From assembly GCF_046244365.1 (NCBI RefSeq), contig NZ_CP176395.1:7998001-8062000 (forward strand): 64,000 nucleotides of DNA. The letters run 5' to 3'. Positions 25,026 to 33,149 of the stretch are shown here, piece after piece. The translations under genes and the position numbers were made by a program. Source of the DNA: Paenibacillus_V sp046244365. GTDB taxonomy: Bacteria; Bacillota; Bacilli; Paenibacillales; NBRC-103111. Position 1 is the stretch's first letter, and every line of letters starts with the position of its first letter. The notes under the pieces were generated by a model. That model was given only the letters and a program-made list of their open reading frames with translations. It did not search any database and was not told the DNA's origin.

Positions 25026-26759
25026 TTATTTTTTATTGCGAATCTCCGGCGGCTGGAGGAAGTCGAAGTCGCAGCCCTCGTCTGCTTGGAGAACACGCTC
25101 CAGGAACAGCAGTCCGTACCCGCGGTCATACGCAGGAGCCGGTGCCTGCCACTTTTCTTTGCGCCGGCGGAGCGTTTCGTCGTCGACGTACAGCTCCAGC
25201 TTGCGCGCATCGATATCAAGCTCGATTTCGTCTCCGTCCTCGACGAGTGCCAGAGGTCCGCCTACCGCCGCTTCCGGCGCGGTGTGCACGATCAGGGCGC
25301 CGTATGAGGTACCGCTGATCCGAGCGTCGGAAATCCGCACCATATCGCGGACGCCTTTCAGCAAAAGCTTCTTCGGAATCGGAATTTGCCCGATTTCCGG
25401 CATCGCCGGAGCGCCCTTCGGTCCTGCGTTCTTCAGAACGAGCACGCAGCTTTCGTCAACGTCCAGGTTAGGATCGTCTACGCGATCGATCAAATCCTGC
25501 GGCGAGTTGAACACGACGGCGCGGCCGCGGTGCTTCTTGAGATGCTCGGATACGGCCGTTTGCTTGATCAGCGCGCCGTTAGGGGCAAGGTTTCCGCGCA
25601 ATACCGCGATACCGCCTTGCGAACCTAGCGGCCGGTCGAGCGGAGCAATGAGCTCGCGGCTCGGAATCGTAACGTCCTTCAAATTTTCCCGGACGGTTTG
25701 ACCGGTGACGGTCAGGCAATCGCCGTTCAGCATCGGCTCCAGTTCCTTCATCAGAGCGGGCACGCCGCCCGCCTCGAAGAACTCTTCCATCTGGTACTTG
25801 CCGGACGGACGAACGTTGAGGATAAACGGTGTCGTTGCGCTGATTTCGTCAAAACGCTCCAGCGGCAGCTTGTAACCGAGACGTCCCGCCATCGCCACCA
25901 AGTGAATGATCGCGTTGGTCGAGCCCGCGCATGCCATCGTCACGCGAATCGCGTTGTCGAGCGACGCCGGCGTGATGATGTCGCGCGGACGAATGTTGCG
26001 GCGCACGAGCTCGACGATCTGAATGCCCGTTGCTTCCGACATATGACGGCGGCGGGAATCCGGCGCGGGGATTGCGGCGCAGCCCGGAAGAGCCATGCCG
26101 AGCGCTTCGGCGATCGCCGCCATCGTGCTCGCCGTGCCCATAACCTGGCAGTGGCCGTCGCTGCGGCAAACCGAGTTCTCCGCATCGGAAAGCTGCTCGT
26201 CCGAAATGTTGCCCGCTTTATGCTCAAGCGTGAATCCGTAGCAATCCGTGCAAGCACCGAGCGAACGGCCGTTCATTCTGCCGTTCAGCATCGGCCCGCC
26301 CGTCAGGACAATTGCCGGAATGTTGGCGCTGATCGCAGCCATCAGCTGTGCCGGAACCGTTTTGTCGCAGCCGCCGATCAAGACGACGCCGTCGATCTGG
26401 TGACCCTTGATCATTTCCTCCGTGTCCATCGCCATAAGGTTGCGAAGCAGCATCGTCGTCGGCTTTACATACGGTTCGCCGATCGAAATCGTAGGAAACT
26501 CCATCGGCAAGCCGCCCGCCTGCCAAACGCCGCGCTTGACGTATTCGGTCAGCTCGCGAAAATGGGAATGGCATTTGTTCAGCTCGCTGAACGTGTTGGC
26601 AATACCGATTACCGGCTTCTTCAGATCGCCGTCCGTATAGCCCATCGATTTAGTAAAAGAACGGTGAATGAAGCCCCAAAAGCCCGGATCGTTAAAAAAC
26701 TTCTCCCCGCGCAGCTGCTCCTCGCCGTTTGTTTCAGACTTCTTTTCTTGCTCCGCCAT
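25026..26759 (-). CDS. IlvD/Edd family dehydratase, probably sugar-acid dehydratase
   Basis: 577 residues. Iron-sulfur cysteines are visible in NKCHSHF (about 56), GGCDKTVPAQL (about 125) and ACTDCYGF (about 195), the pattern of the dihydroxy-acid/sugar-acid dehydratase family. The N-terminal FWGFIHRSFTKSMGY fits the aldonate dehydratase branch better than valine-pathway IlvD. Located between an SDR gene and exported lyase-like genes, it likely dehydrates an aldonate produced by the neighbouring dehydrogenases to a 2-keto-3-deoxy acid. The actual sugar is unknown. ATG at 26759 with AAGGAGG upstream. Confidence 0.86.
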   Translation of the reverse strand: MAEQEKKSETNGEEQLRGEKFFNDPGFWGFIHRSFTKSMGYTDGDLKKPVIGIANTFSELNKCHSHFRELTEYVKRGVWQAGGLPMEFPTISIGEPYVKPTTMLLRNLMAMDTEEMIKGHQIDGVVLIGGCDKTVPAQLMAAISANIPAIVLTGGPMLNGRMNGRSLGACTDCYGFTLEHKAGNISDEQLSDAENSVCRSDGHCQVMGTASTMAAIAEALGMALPGCAAIPAPDSRRRHMSEATGIQIVELVRRNIRPRDIITPASLDNAIRVTMACAGSTNAIIHLVAMAGRLGYKLPLERFDEISATTPFILNVRPSGKYQMEEFFEAGGVPALMKELEPMLNGDCLTVTGQTVRENLKDVTIPSRELIAPLDRPLGSQGGIAVLRGNLAPNGALIKQTAVSEHLKKHRGRAVVFNSPQDLIDRVDDPNLDVDESCVLVLKNAGPKGAPAMPEIGQIPIPKKLLLKGVRDMVRISDARISGTSYGALIVHTAPEAAVGGPLALVEDGDEIELDIDARKLELYVDDETLRRRKEKWQAPAPAYDRGYGLLFLERVLQADEGCDFDFLQPPEIRNKK

Positions 26760-26800
26760 GTTCGTAAGTCCTCCTTGGGTGAGTTTTCTCTCTATTGAGA

Positions 26801-27583
26801 TTACAGATCGCTTGCATTGGCCAGGTGACCGCCGTCGACGACAATCGTCGTGCCGGTAATATAGGAAGCCTCGTCGGAAGCCAAGAACAGGAAGGCATTC
26901 GCCACTTCCTCGATCGTCCCGAGTCTGCGCATCGGCGTTCGCTCGGTCAGATTCAGCGTTTCAGCGGACTTTTCCTTCAGCTCGCGGTCGAGCGGCGTAT
27001 CGATGAAGCCCGGTGCCACCGCATTGACGCGGATGCCGTTCCCGGCTAAATCGGCGGCCATCGATTGCGTCAGCAGCACGACTCCGCCTTTGGAGGCGTT
27101 ATAGTGGGCAAGCACGGCGCTGCCGGCCAGACCGTTCTTCGAGGCCATATTCACGATAGAGCCGCGAATCACGTTCGCGATCATCCGCTTTGCCATCCAT
27201 TGGCTCAGCTGGAACGTCGCGTTCAGATTGACATCGATAATCTTCTGCCAACGCGATAACGGAATGTCGACGAACGATTCGCGCGTCGCGATTCCCGCAT
27301 TGTTTATCAAAATATCGATGCCGTCCCAGCAGTCCCACGCGGCTTGCGCCGCCTGCTCTACCTGCTCCGGATCGCTCAAATCGCAAACGACCGTCGACAC
27401 TTGAGCCGTTTTTCCCAGCTCGTTGGCGGCTCTGCGGATCGTACTTGCCGACTCCTCAAGCTGATCGGCGCGGAAGTCGAGCAGAACGACGCTTGCTCCC
27501 TCCAGCACGAATTTCTCGGCAATCCCTTGCCCAATACCTCTGGCGCTTCCGGTAATCAGCACCCGTTTTCCTTGTAAACGCAT
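26801..27583 (-). CDS. SDR family NAD(P)-dependent oxidoreductase
   Basis: 260 residues with all marks of classical short-chain dehydrogenases: cofactor loop TGSARGIGQGI (about 11-21), Asp after VVLLD indicating NAD preference, NNAG (about 90), active-site Ser in NMASKNG and YNASK (about 160), and the C-terminal GTTIVVDGG. Lies 41 bp upstream of the dehydratase gene, so the pair may work in sequence on the same sugar or uronate. GGAGGG upstream of ATG 27583. Confidence 0.9.
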   Translation of the reverse strand: MRLQGKRVLITGSARGIGQGIAEKFVLEGASVVLLDFRADQLEESASTIRRAANELGKTAQVSTVVCDLSDPEQVEQAAQAAWDCWDGIDILINNAGIATRESFVDIPLSRWQKIIDVNLNATFQLSQWMAKRMIANVIRGSIVNMASKNGLAGSAVLAHYNASKGGVVLLTQSMAADLAGNGIRVNAVAPGFIDTPLDRELKEKSAETLNLTERTPMRRLGTIEEVANAFLFLASDEASYITGTTIVVDGGHLANASDL

Positions 27584-27690
27584 GTAGAAAGCCCTCCGAT
27601 TCGTATTAGCGAGAAAGCATCCACACGGCCATACCTACGAACTTGCAGACCATATGTAAGTCTGACAGGATGGTTCTCCCGCGACATCAT
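27556..27690 (-). CDS. possible 44-aa upstream ORF overlapping the SDR start
   Basis: ATG ATG at 27690-27685 preceded by GTAGGAGTGAAA opens a 45-codon frame ending 28 bp inside the SDR gene in another frame. The product (MMSRENHPVRLTYGLQVRRY...) resembles no family I know. It may be a regulatory leader ORF coupled to the SDR gene, or chance. Confidence 0.25.
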   Translation of the reverse strand: MMSRENHPVRLTYGLQVRRYGRVDAFSLIRIGGLSTCVYKENGC

Positions 27691-27761
27691 TTTCACTCCT
27701 ACCGATCCTGCATACCTATCTCTCTACCGCAAAAAAACTCTCTAGTTTATCGTGCATAGTA

Positions 27762-27796
27762 TGGAAGAAAGGCCAATGCTACGATTGGCCTTTCCC
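27762..27796 (-). terminator. intrinsic terminator after binding-protein gene
   Basis: On the minus strand AAAGGCCAAT-CGTAGC-ATTGGCCTTT followed by CTTCC. It separates the binding-protein gene from the SDR/dehydratase/beta-helix group, so that group probably has its own promoter or depends on read-through. Confidence 0.72.
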
Positions 27797-27831
27797 TCGT
27801 TTCGTACTGTGAAATCAGAACGCGATTTCGA

Positions 27832-29439
27832 TTAGTTTTCCGATTTGAACGTGATGGTTTTGCCTTGTGCCGCCGAAGTAAGCGCAGCATAGTTTTCGAA
27901 GATCGCTTTACCGCCGTATTTATTCATCACTTCTTGACGGTACTCGCCCCATTTGGAAGCGTCTTTCTCTTTAAACAAGATTTGCGTATGGAACACGCTC
28001 ATCTGTTTACGCAATGCGCCGATATCCATGCCTTCTTTAACGGTCAGAGCAGTTCCGACCGAAGGATTGATTTTGTAAGAACGGATTTTCTCAACGATTT
28101 TCTTGTCGCGATCGGTGATGTTCGGATCGATGATGTTAAGTCCGAATACTTCCGGTTTACGCGGTGTGAACCAGCCGTAAATTTCCAGGAAGTTGCCGTT
28201 GTCGGTAATGTCTTTCTTATACGCATCCTTGTTGACTTCGATTTTCTTGCCGTCTTTTTTGTAGTGGGTTCCTTCTTGGCCGTAACGGGTCATCAGGAAG
28301 CCTTCTTCGCTGGCGAGCCAATCAAGAATTTCGATCGAGCGTTGAATTTTAGCGTCGGACGATTTCGAGCTAAGCAGGAACGGGTTGCCTGGAATCGTTT
28401 CTACCCAAGTACCGGTTTTCTCCCAAGGGTGGAAAGGCTGCCAGTTAGCGTTAGTTTGACCGGCTTGCTTCGATTTCACTTGCAGACCTGCGGCATTGTT
28501 GTCGAACGCAATTTCTTTGCCTTGACCTACGACGATACCGGCTTTGCCTTGTGCCGCCTTGTCGTATTGCTGTCCAGCTTTGTTCAGGAACCAGTCCGGA
28601 TCAACAACGCCCAAGTCGATCGTCTTCTTGATATCGTTCAATACATTGGTCATGCCGATATCGGTACGAACGTCGATAAATTTATCGTCTTTCACATACG
28701 TATCGCCGATAAAACCGTTTTTGAGGAACTCAGGGAAGTCCATCGAAACGTTAGCGCCGCCGCCTGCAGCCGTGAAGCCGTACGTATCGTTCTTGCCGTT
28801 GCCGTCCGGATCTTTGAATGTGAAAGCTTTCATGACTTCGATGAGTTCATCATAGTTGGTCGGCATCTTCAAGCCGAGCTTATCAAGCCAGTCTTGGCGG
28901 ATGTAGAACGTACGGTACAGATCGGTTTCATACGGCACAGGGGCACGCATGAATTTACCTTGCACTTGATAGGTTTTGAGGTTGGCTTCCGTTACCCAAT
29001 ATTTGAAATAGTTAGGCATTTTGGCAGGCGTTACGATACCGGTCATGTCACGGGCAGCGCCGTCCGTAATGTACTTATTGGCATCTACGCCTTGTGAATA
29101 GAACACGTCCGGAATTTGGCCCGATGCGATCAGCGTGTTCAGTTTCGTTTGGTAATCGGTACCCATCGGCAAGTATGTCAATTTCATTTCAACGTTAAAT
29201 TTCGATTCAATCGCTTTCTTCACAAAATCTTTATCCGCCGATGGCAGCTGGGACGTTGCGTCTGCGATTACCATCCAGTCCAATGTCAGCTTTTCTTTAG
29301 CAGCCGCGCTAGGCGATCCGCTTGCAGCGCCGCCGGACGGAGCCGGGGATGTAGCCGGTTTTTCTTCTTTTCCGCCGCATGCGGCAAGCACGAGGGACGA
29401 AGCCAGCAATACGGATGTTACCTTCGAGAACGTTTTCAA
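27832..29439 (-). CDS. extracellular solute-binding lipoprotein (LplA-like), set 1
   Basis: 535 residues. TTG start at 29439 with GGGAGGT 9 bp upstream. Lipoprotein signal ends at LVLAACGG (Cys about 21), then a Pro/Ser/Ala-rich linker and a large sugar-binding domain of the LplA/family 1 type (TYLPMGTDYQTKLNTLIASG, DPDGNGKNDTYGF). Captures an oligosaccharide outside the membrane for the two permeases just upstream. Its closest relative in the window is the binding protein at 36698-38302, which shares long motifs and the same length class. Confidence 0.92.
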   Translation of the reverse strand: MKTFSKVTSVLLASSLVLAACGGKEEKPATSPAPSGGAASGSPSAAAKEKLTLDWMVIADATSQLPSADKDFVKKAIESKFNVEMKLTYLPMGTDYQTKLNTLIASGQIPDVFYSQGVDANKYITDGAARDMTGIVTPAKMPNYFKYWVTEANLKTYQVQGKFMRAPVPYETDLYRTFYIRQDWLDKLGLKMPTNYDELIEVMKAFTFKDPDGNGKNDTYGFTAAGGGANVSMDFPEFLKNGFIGDTYVKDDKFIDVRTDIGMTNVLNDIKKTIDLGVVDPDWFLNKAGQQYDKAAQGKAGIVVGQGKEIAFDNNAAGLQVKSKQAGQTNANWQPFHPWEKTGTWVETIPGNPFLLSSKSSDAKIQRSIEILDWLASEEGFLMTRYGQEGTHYKKDGKKIEVNKDAYKKDITDNGNFLEIYGWFTPRKPEVFGLNIIDPNITDRDKKIVEKIRSYKINPSVGTALTVKEGMDIGALRKQMSVFHTQILFKEKDASKWGEYRQEVMNKYGGKAIFENYAALTSAAQGKTITFKSEN

Positions 29440-29640
29440 AAAAATGACCTCCCTATTCGTTTCGCATAATTGAGAATAACAACTTACTGAGAGAGCTACA
29501 AGTCAAAACGTTTGGTAAACGGAACTTCCACCTTCGAACTTTGATCGCTGCCGATCCGGATGCTTCCCGCCCGGCCGTCATCACCCCCAAGTAGAATAAA
29601 CCGAAGCTATTTCGCCTTGCGGTAAAGCCGCTGCCGGGCT

Positions 29641-30528
29641 TTAGCCTTTAATGGCGCCCAGCAGCATGCCTTTCACAAAATACTTTTGAAGGAACGGGTA
29701 TATGATAAGGACAGGAATGGTAGCTACTACGACGGTCGCCATCTTGATCGTCTCCGGCGGCAGCGCGTTAAGTGTAGACTGTGACACCGCTAGTTCTTGA
29801 CTGACGGCAGGCGATTGAATCATGTTTCGCAGCACGACCTGAAGCGGATAAAGCGTGCGGTCGCTCAAATACATGATCCCGCCGAAATAGGCATTCCAGT
29901 GGCTGACCCCGTAGAATAACCCGAGCGTCGCCATGATCGGCATAGAGAGCGGAAGCACGATCCGGATCATCGTTCCGATATCGCCGCAGCCATCCACTTT
30001 CGCCGCTTCCTCGACTTCGCTAGGCAAGCCCTCGAAGTAGGTCTTCATAATCAACAAGTTAAAGGATGATACGAGCCCCGGAATGATAAGCGCCCAGAGC
30101 GTGTTCATCAATCCCGTTGCTTTGACCGTCATATAAGTCGGGATTAGACCGCCCGAGAACAGCATCGTGAATACGATTCCCATCAGGACGATGTTACGTC
30201 CCGGCAAAAATCTTTTGGACAGCGGGTAAGCAAGCATCGTCGTAATAGCCAGATTGAGCGCCGTGCCTACTACCGTGATGAAAACAGTAACCTGCAGCGC
30301 CTTAGGCACCGTGTTGCTGGAGAAGATCGTCTTGAAGGCGTCGAAGGTGACCGAAGTCGGCCATACGACGAAGCCCCCGTTTTTCAGCACCTCGGTATAT
30401 GGGGTTAACGACATGACGATAACGAAATAAAGCGGAAATAATGTCGCCAAACAGAACAGTGTCAGGCCTGTATACAGGACGGCATCGACAACGCGATCCG
30501 ATTTGGTTTTCTTTAATGCGATTGACAT
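29641..30528 (-). CDS. carbohydrate ABC transporter permease (LplC/YtcP-like), set 1
   Basis: 295 residues, six predicted helices. The ATPase-contact EAA loop is EEAAKVDGCGDIGTMIRIVL (about 190-209). Ends with QKYFVKGMLLGAIKG, typical of the LplC branch. It starts 17 bp after the partner permease. No ATPase gene is present; these systems usually share an MsmX-type ATPase encoded elsewhere. Confidence 0.94.
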   Translation of the reverse strand: MSIALKKTKSDRVVDAVLYTGLTLFCLATLFPLYFVIVMSLTPYTEVLKNGGFVVWPTSVTFDAFKTIFSSNTVPKALQVTVFITVVGTALNLAITTMLAYPLSKRFLPGRNIVLMGIVFTMLFSGGLIPTYMTVKATGLMNTLWALIIPGLVSSFNLLIMKTYFEGLPSEVEEAAKVDGCGDIGTMIRIVLPLSMPIMATLGLFYGVSHWNAYFGGIMYLSDRTLYPLQVVLRNMIQSPAVSQELAVSQSTLNALPPETIKMATVVVATIPVLIIYPFLQKYFVKGMLLGAIKG

Positions 30529-30544
30529 TTTGGCGATGCCTCCT

Positions 30545-31501
30545 TTACCAGATGCCGGACCCGCCGACTTTTTTGGACAGCTTGTTCGCGCCTAAGACGA
30601 GGACAAGACCGATGACTGATTTGAATACGCCCATCGCAGCCGGGACGCTGAACTCCATCTGCTCGATACCGCGCCGGAAAATCCAGGTGTCGAGAATGTC
30701 GCCTACATCGAGTACCCTGGCATTCAGGAAAATGTAGATTTGCTCGAAGCCGGCATCCATAATATGCCCGATTCGCAAAATTAACAATAGAATGAATACT
30801 TCGCGAATACCTGGGAGCGTAATATGCCACAACTGGCGCCAACGCCCTGCCCCGTCGACGACAGCAGCCTCGTATAGCTCGCCGTTAATCGTAGAAAGTG
30901 CAGCCAAATAAATGATGGCTCCATATCCGGTACTTTTCCAGATGTCCGTCGTAATAATCAACGACCGGAAGTAATCCGAATTGGTCAATACATCGAGCTG
31001 CCCCCAGCCCATATCCCGGAACCAAGTGGTGATCAGCCCCGCGCCAGGCGCAAAGAAGGAGAAGACAAGACCGTACACGATGATCCACGATAAGAAGTAA
31101 GGACCGTACGTAATCGTTTGAACGATCTTCTTAAACCATTGCGACCGTATTTCGTTCAAGATGAGCGCCAGCATGACGTCCGGCAGCATGTTGAACACGA
31201 TCCGGTAAAAACTGATCAAGACGGTGTTCCTGATCAGAAGCGGAAAGTCCGGCGAGTTGAAAATGGTACGGAAATTTTCGAATCCGACCCACTCGCTCCC
31301 CCACATGCCCTTCATCAGGTTATACTTCTTGAACGCGATAATCAGGCCGAACATCGGAACGTATTGATAAATGATGTAATAGAGAATCCCCGGAACCATC
31401 AATAAGTAAAGCCATTTGTACCGGAGAAACGTTTTCCAAGCGCTTTTTTTAGGAAATTGGATCACGGGCGTCTCGGAAGCCGCCGTCCCGTTCGCTTGCA
31501 T
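30545..31501 (-). CDS. carbohydrate ABC transporter permease (LplB-like), set 1
   Basis: 318 residues, about six helices, with EAA loop YEAAVVDGAGRWRQLWHITL. N-terminal KWLYLLMVPGILYYIIYQYV and the C-terminal VIGLVLVLGANKLSKK fit the LplB family. ATG at 31501 with GGAGGTGAA. Forms the membrane channel with the next gene. Confidence 0.94.
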   Translation of the reverse strand: MQANGTAASETPVIQFPKKSAWKTFLRYKWLYLLMVPGILYYIIYQYVPMFGLIIAFKKYNLMKGMWGSEWVGFENFRTIFNSPDFPLLIRNTVLISFYRIVFNMLPDVMLALILNEIRSQWFKKIVQTITYGPYFLSWIIVYGLVFSFFAPGAGLITTWFRDMGWGQLDVLTNSDYFRSLIITTDIWKSTGYGAIIYLAALSTINGELYEAAVVDGAGRWRQLWHITLPGIREVFILLLILRIGHIMDAGFEQIYIFLNARVLDVGDILDTWIFRRGIEQMEFSVPAAMGVFKSVIGLVLVLGANKLSKKVGGSGIW

Positions 31502-31560
31502 CGTCTCTTCACCTCCATAATTTTTCAGTTACACTCTTGATGTCGGGCATGGCGGCTTTT

Positions 31561-32559
31561 CTAAGCGTAACGTACGACGATTCCCATCGATTGCTGCGGC
31601 GCCTCCGCCAAGCTCTTATACATCGTCGGCAGACGGTCAAGCACGCACTCGTTCGTAATTAGCGGCGTTACATCGATTCGCTTGCCTTCCAGCAGCCGCA
31701 AAAACTCGCTCATATTGCGGCCCTCCGTCCAGCGCACGTAACCGACCGGGTAGTCGACGCCTTCCTGCTCGTAGGAAGACTCATAACGGCCCGGGCCGCC
31801 TGCGCGTGAAATATGAACGCTGGCTTCTTTGACGAACAGCAGGTCGCGATCGAATTCCGTACCGGTATCGCCTACGATAACGACGCGTCCGCGATCGCGA
31901 AGCCAGTGAAGACCTTGGTCGATCATGCTGTGCTTCCGGTTGCTTGCGCAGAGCAGAACGGCATCGGCGCCTTTGCAGGAAGGATCCGCTTGAATCGCCC
32001 GCTTCAGCTCTTCCTCGTTGCGGCAAGCCGTCGCGCCGATCGCTTCAAGCATTTGGCAGCGCTCTTCCATCAGTTCAAGACCGATAACCCGATAGCATGC
32101 GGCATGCGCGATACGGGCGATCATCTGTCCCAAGATTCCAAGCCCGGCTACGATAACCGTTTCGCCAAAACGAAGATCGGCTTGTCGAAGCGCATGTATG
32201 GCAATGGCCCCTATTCCGACGAAAGCCGCTTCTTCCGGCCGAACGCCATCGGGCACCGGCGCTACAAGATACTTCGGCAGAAGCAAGTATTCGCGGTGAG
32301 CGGGTACGCCGTAGCAGGCTACTCGTTGACCCGGCGACACATGAGTAACCCCTTCGCCGACTTCGACTACAATACCTGTCGCACTGTATCCCAACGGGGC
32401 ATCATTTGAAGTATTGCCCGTGTTGCGAATCATCATCAGTTCGGTTCCGACGCTGACAGCCGAATAATCCGTTTTTACTTTCACGAATTGAGCGCGAACT
32501 CCAGGAATCGGAAGATCGGTCAATTCAGCCGCGCCATTGCGACCAATTACAGCTCTCAT
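31561..32559 (-). CDS. zinc-type alcohol dehydrogenase-like (MDR) oxidoreductase
   Basis: 332 residues from the ATG at 32559 (AGAGG upstream; a TTG 9 bp earlier is also in frame). GroES-like start, then a Rossmann fold with AGLGILGQMIARIAH (about 140-154). The catalytic and structural zinc cysteines of classical members are not seen, so it may be zinc-independent or use other ligands. Relatives act on sugar lactones, inositol or glycosides and often sit in sugar-uptake operons. First gene of ABC set 1, so it probably oxidises the imported sugar. Confidence 0.82.
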   Translation of the reverse strand: MRAVIGRNGAAELTDLPIPGVRAQFVKVKTDYSAVSVGTELMMIRNTGNTSNDAPLGYSATGIVVEVGEGVTHVSPGQRVACYGVPAHREYLLLPKYLVAPVPDGVRPEEAAFVGIGAIAIHALRQADLRFGETVIVAGLGILGQMIARIAHAACYRVIGLELMEERCQMLEAIGATACRNEEELKRAIQADPSCKGADAVLLCASNRKHSMIDQGLHWLRDRGRVVIVGDTGTEFDRDLLFVKEASVHISRAGGPGRYESSYEQEGVDYPVGYVRWTEGRNMSEFLRLLEGKRIDVTPLITNECVLDRLPTMYKSLAEAPQQSMGIVVRYA

Positions 32560-32653
32560 TATGCACAACCTCTTTCTGGTTTCGAACTAAGTTTATGGGA
32601 TAAATTATTCGTATAACATATGAGTTTCTAATTTGTTTCTGGTTTGTTTTTTA

Positions 32654-32683
32654 ATTATATAGGTCTATTGGAAGCGATGTCAA
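32654..32683 (-). promoter_or_regulatory. sigma-A promoter of dehydrogenase/ABC set 1 operon
   Basis: On the minus strand a perfect TTGACA and perfect TATAAT, 18 bp apart, about 95 bp before the start codon. The transcript leader is AT-rich and holds two copies of AAACCAGAA. Confidence 0.75.
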
Positions 32684-33077
32684 CGGCGAATTTTTACACA
32701 AAAATTCTAAAGAACTATTGATCTTCCAGTAATTAAACCGCTTTCAAGAACATATGTTCCATTGTCTATATGTTGTCTCTAATGAAACATCAGCCCTTCC
32801 GCATGTGTCTCTGTGGTGTTTTTAAGCTTAATTGTCGATTTGTGATTTGATTCTGATGTTTAATAAATCAGGATTCTGAGTTATCGGTATAATTTTTCAT
32901 CTCATTCGACTGCATTCGATCTTTTTCGACATAATTATCCAAAACCCCCTTCACCTTTTCTGGTTTATTTCCTATCAGCCTGGTTTGAATTCCTTTCACT
33001 CTATCCCGTTTTGGAGTGTGCAAAGCACGCTTTCAGTAGTTCTCCACACAGTGAAATGTCATTCTGGTTTACTAATA
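32684..33077. other. AT-rich intergenic region with repeated TTCTGGTTT
   Basis: No gene is seen. The 9-mer TTCTGGTTT occurs at 32574, 32637, 32958 and 33062, four times in 500 bp. It may be a set of regulator half-sites. The region is much more AT-rich than its surroundings. Confidence 0.4.
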
Positions 33078-33121
33078 ATAAAAAACCCGGTTCCGCTGCA
33101 TAAGCAGCAAAGCCGGGTTTA
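33078..33121 (-). terminator. intrinsic terminator of two-component genes
   Basis: On the minus strand AAACCCGGCTTTGCTGC pairs with GCAGCGGAACCGGGTTT and is followed by TTTATTATTA. It closes the histidine kinase/response regulator transcript. Confidence 0.88.
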
Positions 33122-33149
33122 TCGCGGATACAGCAGCCTGCCTCTACCT

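Noticed and set aside
25026..26759. Plain assignment as ilvD of the branched-chain amino acid pathway
   Set aside because: No other ilv or leu genes nearby, and the N-terminal motif and sugar-related neighbours fit aldonate dehydratases better; not excluded.
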